Origin: Schizophyllum amplum
Lineage: Eukaryota; Basidiomycota; Agaricomycetes; Agaricales; Schizophyllaceae
Direction: 5' to 3'
DNA length: 64,000 bases
Assembly (NCBI GenBank): GCA_007026445.1
Contig: VDMD01000002.1
Location: 3,162,001 to 3,226,000 of the forward strand
Below the pieces are notes generated by a model that saw nothing but the letters and a program-made list of their open reading frames with translations, ran no database searches and was not told the origin of the DNA. Shown here in pieces: positions 17,760-28,982 of this stretch; within the stretch, counting starts at the first letter, position 1, and each line of letters opens with the position of its first letter. The position numbers and the translations under genes were made by a program.

Positions 17760-20480
17760 TCACTCCCCCTCCCCCTCCCCACCCCCCCTCACCACCAGTG
17801 GGGGCCAGAGTGTGGTTATGGTCCTGAGGTGGGTGGGATGGTGGGTGGGGGTAGATGAGGGGGTGGTGGTAGATGAGGTGGTGGTGGTAGATGAGGTGGT
17901 GGTAGATGAGGTGGTGGTGAACGAGGTGGTGGGGGTGGCAGGTTGGGCAGAGGTTGGCACGGGATCTGATGCAGAGGGGGCAGGTTGGGCAGGTTGGGCA
18001 GAGGAGGTGGGATCCAATGCAGGGGTGGCAGGGCCCTCTTCTGATGAGGTAGTGGCAGGGCCCTCCGCTGACGGGGTGGCAGGGCTCTCTCCTAACAAGG
18101 TGGCAGGGCCCTCTGCTGACGGGGTGGCAGGGCCCTCTGCTGACGAGGTGGCAGTGGACGACACGTCTGATACAGCTGCCTTCCCCTCCCCCTTATCCTT
18201 CACCCCCTCCCCCTCCCCCTCCCCCTTGTCCCCCTCCACCCCCTCCCTAACCCCAACCCTCCCCTCCCCCCCAACCACCGCCCAAAAAATGCGCGCGCCC
18301 ATCGTCGCCGCCGCGTCCGGTCCCGCGGGGAGGGGCGGGGGGAGGGTGGGTATGGGTGGGGTAGGAGGTGTGGGTGTACGAGGAGATGTGGTGGATGTGG
18401 GTGGGGTAGAGGTGGTAGAAGGGGTAGAAGAGGGTGGGGTAGGAGGAGGAGAGGTAGAGGTAGAGGTAGAAGAGGCGGCTGAGGACGCTGGCCCCTCACC
18501 CTCCCCTCCCTCCGGCCCCTCACTCAAATCCACCGGCATATCATCCGCCCTCGGAGCCGGGATGAACACTGTCTGCGGTTTTACTCCTGCTCCTTCTCCA
18601 CCACCCGTACCACCAAAAACGACCCGCGCCCCCCGCGCCCTCTGTACATAAAAGCGGGTGAAGAGGGGGATGAGGGGGGTGGTGGTGGCGGCTGGTCGGG
18701 CATCGGTTGAGGCAGAGGCGGGAGGTGCGGCGGAAGCGGAGGCGGCGGCGGATGCGCCGGTGTCGGCGGAGGTGGGAGGAGGAGCGGCGGCGGCGGAGAG
18801 AGGAGGGGCGGGAGGTGCGGCGGCTGCGCCAGATGCGCCAGATGTGGGAGGAGGAGCGGCGGAGGTGGGTGCGGCAGTTGAAGCAGGCACGTCGGGGGTT
18901 GAGGCTGGAGGGGCGGCGGCTGCGGAAAGCCCATCGTCGGAAGAGGGCCCGTCAGCCGCGCGCACGCCATACGCGAGCAACCGATCAAGGAAGGGCCGGA
19001 GTGCGCACTCGGCGCGGTGGGCGTCGGTGGCCTTGGTGGCTTCTGTGGGCTCGTTCGTGTTGGCGTCTACGTCCGCGTTCGCGCCGGCGGTGTCGGTGGC
19101 CTCGTTGGCCTCGGCGCCGGCGCCGGGCTTCGCGTTCGCGCCGGCGTCTGTATTGTCCTCGTCCGCGCCGTTGGCGTCCTTATGGACATTCGCGTCGCCC
19201 TCCTCCCCCTTCCTCTCCTTCTCCTTCCCCTCGTCGTCTGCCAGGGGCACCGACAGATACACGATCCCTGTGATGGTGGGTTAGATAGACGTGACGGGAG
19301 GGTGAAAAGGGGGTTATTAGATAGGGGAGTGGGAGGAGAGGCGGGGATGTGAGGGACGCGGCAAGCTTGCTTCATTCAATACGGTCGCATCTTTATCGTC
19401 TATATCCCTGTCGGATACCCCTGCGAGCACGCTTGTATGGAGATGAAATGCCCTGCGGGGGAGGGAAAGAGGGGAGAGGTGGGAACGAACAACGAGAGAG
19501 CGGAGACGGTGGCGAAAATGCATATAGACAGTTTACTTACAAGAGCCCTCTGGACAGCTCATGGAGGTCGATCCGGTGATGAGCGCGGTGACGGCGTAGT
19601 TGTCGTTGGCTGGGGGAAAGACGACGACGGTGGCCTGTTCTGGATCTGCGTCAAACGCGAGGGGGCGGTCGATGACGGCGATGGCGCGGGCGACGGGGAG
19701 GACGGAGGGGTCGGGGACGTCTTGAACGAGGATGTCTGCGGTGATGGGATCGGGGACGCCGTCGATGGTGAGGGTGTGGATATCCGCCGATTGGATGGTA
19801 AAGTGCCTGCCGAGGATGTAGACTGCGCCTGCGACGGCTGCTGCGCGGCAGAAGGCTTGTGCGAGCTCGCCTGGGCCGCCGTAGTGGGGGAGGAGGAAGG
19901 GGGAGGGGCCGTAGCGGCCTGCTGCTTGGAGGTAGGTGCGGAGGCGTGCGAGGGCGGGTGCTGCTAGTTCGTGTGGGGATGTTGCGAATGCGAGGGCGTA
20001 GGCGACGGTGTCTGCGAGCGGGGGCGGCAAAGTAAGATGGTCGCGCAAGACACCCGGCGGAGCGTCGTGTGCCGCCGCCTGGCTGCGCAGGAATGTCATG
20101 AGACGGCGCTTGTGCTGGAGGGGGATGTTGGCTGCAAAGATGGCTGCCTTGTCTGTGGGGACGGCGCGTATGCCATCACTCGCGATCGCAATCTTGTCGA
20201 GGAGACAGAAGTCGAGATAGCGGGCGACGCCGGAGGCTACGAGGGCGTCGATGAGCGGGCCGTGGGCGGGGACGAGGCCGGGCGCGAGGGCGATGTTGTA
20301 CTGGCGGCCGTGGGGGATGCCGGCGCCGAGCTCGTCTGCGGTGAGCGCCGCGTCCTGAGCGCCATAGTACGCGTTGCGGTCGACGTGGGCGACGCGGAAC
20401 CCGGCCTTGGCGAGGGCAGCGGCGGCGACGGCGTGGGCGAGCCCGGTGCCGACGACGACGACGTCAAAATGCGAGTCCAT
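17760..20480 (-). CDS. MRS6: Rab escort protein / Rab geranylgeranyltransferase component A (MRS6/CHM family)
   Basis: Escort protein that presents Rab GTPases to geranylgeranyltransferase II and delivers them to membranes. Exon 1 (20,480-19,541) begins MDSHFDVVVVGTGL, the FAD-like GxG start of the GDI/REP family, followed by HVDRNAYYG and the block FLLPHYGGPGELAQAF with GxGEL as in GDI/REP. One intron (19,540-19,268) leads to exon 2, which starts with the typical IVYLS segment after CPEGS. The later core segments LIPLFTRFYVQRA and VFIPAPRADDMPVDLSEGPE are separated by long Ala/Pro/Ser/Thr low-complexity inserts, giving about 815 residues against 603 in yeast Mrs6. REP rather than GDI is favoured by the length and the C-terminal layout. 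The start lies 26 bp from that of CBP80 on the other strand. Confidence 0.85.
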
Positions 20481-20506
20481 AACGCCACAAACTAAACTGG
20501 CTTGCC
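20481..20506. promoter_or_regulatory. 26-bp gap between divergent start codons of MRS6 and CBP80
   Basis: Only 26 bases separate the two ATG codons. There is no room for two promoters, so transcription start sites must lie at or inside the opposite gene, or initiation must use overlapping core elements. No TATA-like box is present. Confidence 0.6.
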
Positions 20507-23500
20507 ATGTACGCTGACCGTCGCCGCCCGCCGCCCGAGTCCCCGCACTCGCGCGTCCGCAACGCCATCGTCCGCCTCGGCGACGTCGACGCCGTCGAAG
20601 AAGTCCCCCGCATCGACCGCCACGTCCGCGACTACCTCGCACACAACGACACCGCCGTCGTCGCAGACGCCCTCGACGCAGCCCTCACAGAGCAGCCATA
20701 CAAAATCCCGTACTACGCCGCCCTCCTCCGCCGCCTCCACGACATCCCCGCCCTCCACGACGACCTCTGGAAGCGCTTCCACGCCCACCTCGACCACCAG
20801 CGCTGGCGACACACCCGCCTCCACCTCCACCTCTACGCCCATCTCGCGCGCGCAGGTGTCGTCGCCGCCCACGACCTCGCAGACCTCCTCGCCTCCTTTG
20901 CCGCCGTCCTCGACGAGGTCGGCGTCACCCACGCACGCGCAAAACGCGCTGCCCTCTGCGCCGCAGAAGCCACCCTCATCGCAGGCTCCATCCTGCCTGC
21001 AGACACCCCCACCCACATCATCAACACCATAGCCGCCTACGCCGACACCACCACCGCGCCCCAATGGCTCGTCCGCCCCACAGCAGTCATCCACGCGACG
21101 GAATCCGACGTGGTCCAAGACGCAGACGAACTCCTCGCCGCCGCCCTCGCAGCCCTCCGCGCAGCCCAAGCAGACGCCTTTGCCACCAACGCCTACCCCG
21201 CCCCCTACGCAGACGGCGGAGACCTCTACGGCACAGTCGGCCCCCTCCCCGAAGACTTTGTCCCCAGGCCCCTCCCCGCCGTCCTCGTCCCGCCCGAGGC
21301 AGTCTCCCTCGATGACCAGAGTGAGCCCATCCCGCTACTCGTCACCCCACGCTCACATTCCTCCAGCCGACCTCGCACCCATGGACGCCGGCGGACCAGA
21401 CGACTGGCCCGAGTTTTACCTCCGCTTGTTCGCAGACAAAAACGACGACGTCCCGCCCGATCCAAAGGTGAGCCCTTACCCTTCACCGCACCCAACCTAC
21501 TAACCTCCCCCACAGACGCCCACAACCCCAAACCCGCGCACGCCCATCGGCTACGCCATCAAGAGCTGGATCCTGGACACGATTGATATTTTTGAGGTGC
21601 GGGTCTTTGCCTCTTCGCGTGTCTTTGCCTCTTCGCGTGTCTTTACCTCTCTGCGTGGCTTGCCTACTTCCCCTTCTCCCTTCCCCTCTCGCCCTCCCCC
21701 TTTCCCATCGCCCTCCCCCTTTCCCATCGCCCTCCGCCTCTCGCCTGCCATCTCCTCCCCTTCTCCCTCTGCCGTCTTCCCGCTCCCAAAAACTAACGAA
21801 AATAACCCCCCCCCTCCCCAGGTCAACCGCAAAGAAGCCGCCCGCACCCTGCTCGAGCTGCCCCGCTGGTTGCCGAAGGGCACCTTTGGCCCCGCGTCGG
21901 AGAGTCAGCCTGCCGGGTGGAGTTTGGAGTGCACGGTGATGGAGGTGGGTGTTCCCTGGTTTTTGTCGGTGTCCTGATCGCTCTCCACCCCCCTTCCCCT
22001 CCCTCCCTTCCCCCCCCCCTTCCCCAACCCCCCCTTCCCCCCCCCCTTCCCCTGCCCACCCCCCCCCCTAATAGCAAAAAGAAATAAAAACACCAACCAC
22101 CCCCTCCCTCTCCCTCCTCCCCCAAACTAACCCCCTCCTCCTTCCTCTTTTCTCCCCCCCCCTCCTGCCCTTCCCTCTTCGCTCGCCCACCTCCACCCCC
22201 TCCCTGCCCTCTTCTCTTCCCCCCCTTAACCAACCCCCTCCTCCCCTCCCCACCGCGCACCCTATCCCTCCCCACACCCAAAAACTCTAACTAACCACCC
22301 CCATAACGCCAACTCACCCAACACTAACCCCCAACCCCCCCAGACCATCCTCGCCCGCCTCCTCACCCTCCCCTCGAGCCCGCACCTGCCCGTGTACTAC
22401 GGGGCGCTGGTCACGGAGATATGTAAGGTGCGTTGCGTTTGTGTTTGGGTTTGTGGTGGGTTTTGGAGTGAGGGTTTGTCGTGCCGTTCATCGTGCACGG
22501 CTATCTCTCCTCGTCACGCGTGGCGAGCGCTCTCTATATCGCACGGCGAGGTCTTTTCGTCATGTACGGCGAGGGCTCTTCATTGCGCATGGCGAGGTCT
22601 CCTCGTCACGCGCGGCGACGTCTCTCCATTGCGCATGGCGACGTCTCTCCATTGCGCACGGCGAGCGATGGAAATACACGTCCTGGAAAGACAAATCAAC
22701 CTCCGCGCACCACTCCCCTCCGCTTCCCTCCGTATACCACTCGCTTCGCCCCGCAAACCATCGTTTTTCTAACACAAAACTAACCCCTCCCCCCCTCCCC
22801 ACAGCTCACCCCCAAAACCGGCGGCCCCGCGGTCGGGCGCAGTATCCGGCGGCTGTATGCGTGGATCGGGGATGGTGCGTGTTTTGTTTGTTCGATCATG
22901 CGTGTTTTTCTGTTCGATCATGTCTTGTCTTCGCCTCTGTTATCGCTGACGCCTCTGTTATCGCTGACGCCTCGGGCGTTCCCTCCTCCTTTTTCTAACC
23001 CACAACCCCCTCTTCTCCCTACCTCCACCCCCTAACCCACCCCCCAACCCCCAACCCCCTCCCACCACCTTCCTCCCCTCCCAACTCTTCCCTTCCCAAC
23101 CCTTCCTCCCCCCCTCCCCACCTTCCCCCTCCCACCTCCACCCCCTCTTCTCCCAACCAACCAACCACCCCCCACCCCCAACCCTCCCCTGTCGCCCAAC
23201 CCTCCATCTTCCCGTCCTAACTAACCCTCCCCCCCTCCACCCCACCACCCTCCCACCCTTTCTCCACCCTCCCCCTACCTCCACCCCCCTCCATCAACTA
23301 ACCACCCACTAACCACCCCCTTCCCTTCCCCTCCTTCCGCACTCTAACGCAAAAACCGCAACTAACCACCCACTAACCCCTAACCCGCCCACCCTAGGTC
23401 TCGACCCCTCCCTCGCCAGCCGCTTCGCGGGGATGTTCGCGCTGCACATGAGCAACTTTGGGTTCGCGTGGGTGTGGGGGGAGTGGTGAGTTTTTTTTTC

Positions 23501-26500
23501 GAATTTGTTTATGTGTTTACTGGTTATGAAATTGGGTGACGGACGGGTTGTTTTGTTTTTTGGGTGTGTGGATGGGTGATGATTGGGTGACGATTGGATG
23601 ATGAAAGGGGGGTTGTGGATGGGGGTGGTGTTGGGACTGGGGTGGGGTGGAGGGATGGGAGAAAAGTTTGGGAGTTGGGCCAAAGGAACAAAGGAATTGC
23701 AAGAGGAACCCCCAACGAACTAACACCCCCCCCCCCCCTCTCTCCCTCCAGGCTCCCCGACCTCGCCTTCGCGCGCGCGCACCCGAAGCGGGCCTTTATG
23801 CGGCGGGCGGTCGAGTTGGAGGTGCGTTGTCCTTCTTCCCCTCTTGCCTCCAACCTCCTTCTACCCTCACCTCCTTCTACCCTCACCTCCTTCTACCCTC
23901 ACCTCCTTCTACCCTCACCTCCTTCTACCCTCACCTCCTTCTACCCTCGCCTCCTTCTACTCAACCTTCTCCTACTCAACCTTCTCCTACCGACTACCCT
24001 ACTCAATCTTCATCTACTAATCACCCCTCTCTCCCAGATCCGGCTCTCCTACCACGAGCGGATCGCGAAGACGCTACCGGAGGCGATGACGGCGGCGGTG
24101 TTGCCGAGGGACGCGCCCGGGCCGGCGTGGGGTTGGGAGGATGGGGGTGAGTGGGGTGTTTTATTTGGGCGAAGGGGCGAGGGTGGATGGGGTGGATGGG
24201 CGTGATTCTGGCATCGACGCAACTACCCGGCTGATCACAACCACCCCACTAATCACAACCACCCCGCTAATCACAACCACCCCGCTAATCGCAACGACCC
24301 CGCTAATCACAACCACCCTGCTAATTTTGGTACTGACGCACCTCCGCACAGCTCACCCGCACCACGACGCGGCGCAGGGGATCTTGAACATGCTGCGCGG
24401 GCGCGCGAAGGCGGAGGACGTGGTCGCGCATCTGGAGACCGTGAAGGGCGCGTTGGAGGGTGGGGGTGAGTGATGTTCTGCTCTAACGAAATTCTCACTT
24501 CCCTCATCCTCACTCTAACTCATCCTCACTCCTCCCCTTTGAATAATCCTCACTCCGTTCACACTCTTCACTCCTTTCACACTCTAACCCATCCTCCCTT
24601 CGCCGTCATACTCATCTCCACCACCCTACTCATCTCCACCGCCACCCCCAACCAGACACCGACCCCGACCCGGACGCGCTCGTGCGCGACATGGCCACCC
24701 AGGCGCTCCTCAACGTCGGCTCCCGCTCCTTCTCGCACCTCCTCAACGCCATCGAGCGGTACCTGCCGCTCTTGCGCGCATTGGCTGGGCAGGGTGGGTG
24801 GTGGCTGCTTTGTATATTCTGAAGCGAATGCTGACGGTTGTTTTTTTCCGGAATGCTGACGGTGTTTTTTTTTGGTCTTTTTTTTTGGTTTCTTCTGTTT
24901 TCTTACCCTCCCTCACCTCTCCCCCCCCTCACCCCCTCACCCCCCTACCATTCACCCTCCCTCCCTACACTCACCCCCCTACCCCTTCCCACCCTCACAC
25001 CCTCCCTCCACCCTCCCTTCCCCAATCCCCCTCCTCACCCCTACCCCTCCACCCGCCCCAGGCCCCCCTCCCGCGCCGCCATGCTCGCCTCCGCGGCCGC
25101 CTTCTGGGCCGCGTCGCCGCAGATGGTGGCGATCGTGTTCGACAAGCTGATGCAGTACCAGATTGTGGACCCGAGCGATGTGGTCGGGTGGGTGTTTGGA
25201 AGGGTGAGGGAGGGTGGGGAGGGTGGGAGTGGGGGTGGGAGTGGGAGTGGGAGTGGGAGTGGGCAGGGGGGTGGGAGTGGGACGACCAGCGACAAAACTT
25301 ATGGAGCGAATGGGGCGAATGGAGCGAATGGGACTGGGACCGGTGCGAACGGGGCTGGGACCGGAGCTGTCAAAGTCGAGACGGGCGACGCGGCGATCAA
25401 GGCAGAGGGCATGGACACCTCTCCCACCTCGCCCACCTCTCCCACCTCGCCCACCTCCCCCTTCGCCACCACCACCTCCCCCTTCGCCACCACCACCTCC
25501 CCCCTCCCCCCACGCCCGGCATGACTACGACACACTACGACCTCCTGCGCGCCGCGGTCGACAAGGCGAACGGCCGGGTGGTCATCGCGCGGCGGAAGCT
25601 GGCCGGGCTCCGGCGGGAGGATGATGAGCGGCGGGCGAGGGCGAGGGCGAGGGCGGGGATGGAGGTGGACGGGGAGGAAGGGAGGGAGGGGCGGGATGTG
25701 AAGATGGAGGGTGAGCTCATCCCCGCACCGTACTCACCTCAACGGGTCGTGTACTGACGAAGGGTCGTGTACTGACGAAGGGTCGTGTACTGACGCAGAC
25801 TTTACAGATGGCGCGAACGGCGACAAGGCACCCACCACCGCCCCGAACCCCACATCCGCATCTGAAGACAACGCTACCTCTGAAGATAACGCCACATCCG
25901 AAGAAAACGCCACATCCGAAGAAAACCCCGCGCTGCAGACCGCGCTGAAGGCGTTCGCGAGCCTGACGGGCGAGCAGAAGGCCGCGCTGAGCAAGACGCT
26001 GGATGGGTTTGTGGACGTGCTGTGTGGGGCGGAGGTGAGTTGACGTTCTGTTCCCTTCACCTCAACTACTCTCTTCACCTCAACTACCCTCATCCGCTAA
26101 CCACTCCCCCCCCCCCCCCCCCTCTAGTCCCCCCTCACCCCCGCCGCCCACGCGATCCTATCCGAGAAGGCGTGGCACAACCGGGCGAACTGGAGCGACA
26201 CGGAGTGGGGCGCGTGGGCGACGTGGGCGTGGTATAGGAATTTTGTGAGGGAGGTGAGTGGTTTTTTTTTCTTTGGTTTTTTGCGACTTGAGTGGTCTTT
26301 TGTTTGGGACTTGAGTGGTCTTTTGTTTTGGACTCTGTTGCTAGACAGCCTTTGTTTTCATATGCATTTGGAAGGCGAGGGTTTGTCTGGCGGGTGGGGG
26401 TTTATTTGTTGGGCGTGGGTTTGCTTCGATTGTTGGGCGGGAGTCGGATGTTGGGTGGGAGTTTCTTGGGTGTGGGTTTGTCTGTCGGGCGATCCCGCTA

Positions 26501-26708
26501 GCGTTGCTCAGATCGTGGATGCATCAACCGATACTGACGTCCTTCCGCCATCATGACACTGACATCCTGTTTCCTCCAGTACGCCGTTTACCTGCGCCCT
26601 TACTCGACCGCGCTGTCCACGGTCGCGTTCGCCAAGCTGCAGGACGTGTCGAACCCAGCGAACGCGCTCGCGCTGAAGATCTTTAATGTTGCGGTGGGCG
26701 CGGAGTAG
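20507..26708 (+). CDS. CBC1: Nuclear cap-binding complex large subunit (CBP80/NCBP1), MIF4G repeats
   Basis: Large subunit of the complex that binds the 5' cap of nuclear RNA with CBP20. Exons I can fix by frame and splice sites: 20,507-21,320; 21,367-21,467; 21,516-21,596; 21,822-21,944; 22,344-22,427; 22,805-22,874; 23,398-23,485; 23,752-23,821; 24,038-24,146; 24,352-24,465; 24,656 to about 24,797; about 25,062 onwards; end of an exon at 25,710; 25,799-26,034; 26,128-26,253; 26,580-26,708. Recognisable blocks are KIPYYAALLRRL, HLPVYYGALVTEICK, LHMSNFGFAW, RLSYHERIAKTLPE, SHLLNAIERYLPLL and VAIVFDKLMQYQIVDPSDVV. Between about 25,190 and 25,520 Gly/Ser, Asn/Gly and Ser/Pro/Thr repeats make the splice sites uncertain. 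A (NATSEE)n stretch follows. Many introns are unusually long and pyrimidine rich. Confidence 0.85.
25711..25798 (+). other. CBP80 intron with an 18-bp tandem triplication that includes the branch site
   Basis: Donor GTGAGC at 25,711, acceptor GCAG ending 25,798. Three tandem copies of GGTCGTGTACTGACGAAG occupy the second half; each contains TACTGAC, a match to the branch-site consensus, and the last runs straight into the acceptor. The 88-bp intron thus has three possible branch points. Confidence 0.7.
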
Positions 26709-27210
26709 TGGTGGGACGGGGGTGTGAACGGAATAAGCAACATGAAGAGAAGGCGCTGTGGAGAGCAGGAGCCGTGAAGAGAAAGAGCTCGAGAAAGAAG
26801 GGGTTTTGGAAGAGACGGAGACGGAGTGGCGAGAACTGGGAGAGAATGTGGATGTCTTGGCAAAGAGGGCTGTTGTGCCCCAAATCAAAATACTTACGCA
26901 GCGACGGGCTGCACAAAACGGCGTGCAAGAAGCAGTCAAGCTACAATATACTGCTTTGTAGTTTCTTTCTTGACCAGAAAAGAATTGATTGCGCTTGAGC
27001 GATAGATCAATTTTGTGGAATCATCTTGATCCCAGTAGATACAATGAGTAGCAATGATTATGTGCGATGAATAAGTATGGTTATATGAGTAGTCTCTCGT
27101 AGGCAGTGATATGTGAGTGAGGGCTAGCAAGATGAGGAGACATACGTGTGGTCCATAAATATATGCAAGGTGAGAGCAAAGGGAACAGCCATGCATTCAG
27201 CAAACAACAA
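26709..27210. other. Convergent intergenic region between CBP80 and the F-box-like gene
   Basis: Both flanking genes end here. I see 3' untranslated sequence with AT-rich parts (26,935-27,130), and no gene, repeat or RNA. Confidence 0.6.
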
Positions 27211-28351
27211 TCAGCAGTGCTTCTGCTCCGGGGCGTCGTACACGACACTGAGATTGGGATACGCGCATGTGGTCGCTGCAAGCACCGTCTGCGCCGTGGC
27301 CTGCCACGACGCCGGAAGGCTCAGCCTCGTCATGCCGCGCGCCCACCTATCTGGCACCGCAACCAACGCACAACCCTCGCTCGGGTCCGACACGTCCAAC
27401 TCTGCGAACGCGCAGGCGCTCGAGGCCGCCAGACCGTCCCACAAGCGCGCAAAGAAATCCCGCGGCAGGCAGACGTGCGTGCGCACGCGGACACGCCTCA
27501 GCGAGGGAAGCGGCCCACACGCCAGCAGCCACCAGAGCGTACCGGGGCAGTCCACCGCGATCTCCTCCAGGTGTGCCCACCCATCCGCGAGTGGCGGCAC
27601 ATAACTACGCCCGCACTGCCCGCGGATATGCAGGGTGCGCAGGGCGGGCATGCGCGCGAGGAGCGGGAGCTCGGTGATATCGTGGAAGTAGACGCTGAGG
27701 GACTCGAGCTTAGCGAGGGGCAGCGCGCGCTCCTGCAGGTGCCAGCTCGGGATGCCGTGCAGGACCACGAGAGACACGGTGTTGAGGGCGGGCGGGAGGC
27801 TGAACATCGCGTCCGGGCCAATGACGAGGCGCTCCAGGCGTGGCGTGTCGCCGAAGAGCGAGGGGAGGCACTCTCTCGCGTGCATGTCCCAGTGGAGGGA
27901 CTGGAGGTTGGGTAGGAGGGGCCCGTCATCCACGGCGAGGCGCGCGAGCCAGAGATGGATGTCAGTCGGGAACGTGGTTGTGGCAACGGTGTGGCGGACG
28001 TGAGACGCGAGTGTTCTCAGCCGTGGTACATTACACTCGACGAGGTCTGTTTTGGCCTGCGGGACGGTGAGAGCCCATACTAGACCCGGGAGTTGAGTCA
28101 CTCACCAGCCCGAGTTCCTTGTGCTTGATACGCGCTGGGACACGCATGTCGGCGCGTGTGACAGAGCAGAAGAGGTAGGCCAGGTCTGGCAGTGTGCGCC
28201 ATAGTGCCGGGATTGCCCACTCGGAGAGCGTGCGACAGGTGAGGGAGAGGGCGTAAAGGTCCTGGCGGCTTGCTATCCAGTCCGAACAGAGCGTGTACAG
28301 TATGTCGGCGGTGCTGAGCGCCGTGGCGCGTGCGTTCTGGGAGGCGTGCAT
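27211..28351 (-). CDS. F-box-like protein with leucine-rich C-terminal region
   Basis: Two exons, 28,351-28,106 and 28,056-27,211, joined by a 49-nt intron; 363 residues. The N-terminal part has the F-box-like pattern of basidiomycete families: ADILYTLCSDWIASRQDLYALSLTCRTLSEWAIPALWRTL, quoted here by its key features only as hydrophobic helix, then L-x-x-L-x-x-T/V-C-R, then P-x-L-W. The rest has irregular leucine-rich repeats (LPNLQSLHWD, LPPALNTVSLVVL, LESLSVYF, LRTLHI), as in substrate-recognition parts of SCF ubiquitin ligases. The F-box is divergent, so binding to Skp1 is an inference. Such genes are greatly expanded in Agaricomycetes. Confidence 0.7.
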
Positions 28352-28982
28352 ATTCTCTTCTGCTTCACGGGGACGATAGCTTTCGGTTGTAGTCTTTGAG
28401 CTGGCTAGAAGACACGTTCAGCGCGCGCCGCCCTGTATACGTTGTCTACACTCACCTGCTGCTCAGACCATGAAGTCTAAGATCAGAAAAACGAGCTCGG
28501 CTGCGACGCACCGCATACTGGCGAGACCTAATCATCGCGGTGATAAGATCCTGCTTGGAGACAGCGACTGTGTTTCGTCTCATCATGCAAGTCGTGATGG
28601 TCCAAAAGCATGTCTGCTTCAGATAGGCGCCCGTCTATCCGCTTTCGTACACACGCCTTCCCCGACGTGTATTCCCACGATCATCATCCTGGCTTGAGTA
28701 AGTTTATCAACTCACAGTCTCACACGACGACTCGTCAAGTCCGCGCCTCCGATCCTGAGAGCACCAGGCGCGCGGACTAGTCGAATACTTCCTGTGAGCA
28801 CTACCAGTCGAGGGTTATGTCCATAGATGAGCTACAGTCAGATTTCTGTTCGAGATAGCCTCAAGTCAACGAATCCCGCTCTCAAACTTGGCAAGGTTGC
28901 CGTTCTCTAGGTTATGGACACAATTTCTTGGTGTGAATCATTAGAATGTTGTACAAGTAGCGAACCATACTCACAAATTTGC
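28352..28982. other. Intergenic region between F-box-like gene and glycosyltransferase
   Basis: Upstream of the F-box-like gene and downstream of the glycosyltransferase, both on the minus strand. No gene, RNA or repeat that I can support. Confidence 0.5.

Noticed and set aside
17812..19284. Plus-strand frames of 279 and 208 codons
   Set aside because: Val/Gly- and Ala-rich antisense shadows of the low-complexity exon 2 of MRS6.
21823..23284. Minus-strand Gly/Arg/Trp-rich frames
   Set aside because: They are the complement of C/T-only introns of CBP80 and carry no motif.
27148..27915. Plus-strand 255-codon frame
   Set aside because: Arg-rich antisense shadow of the F-box-like gene.
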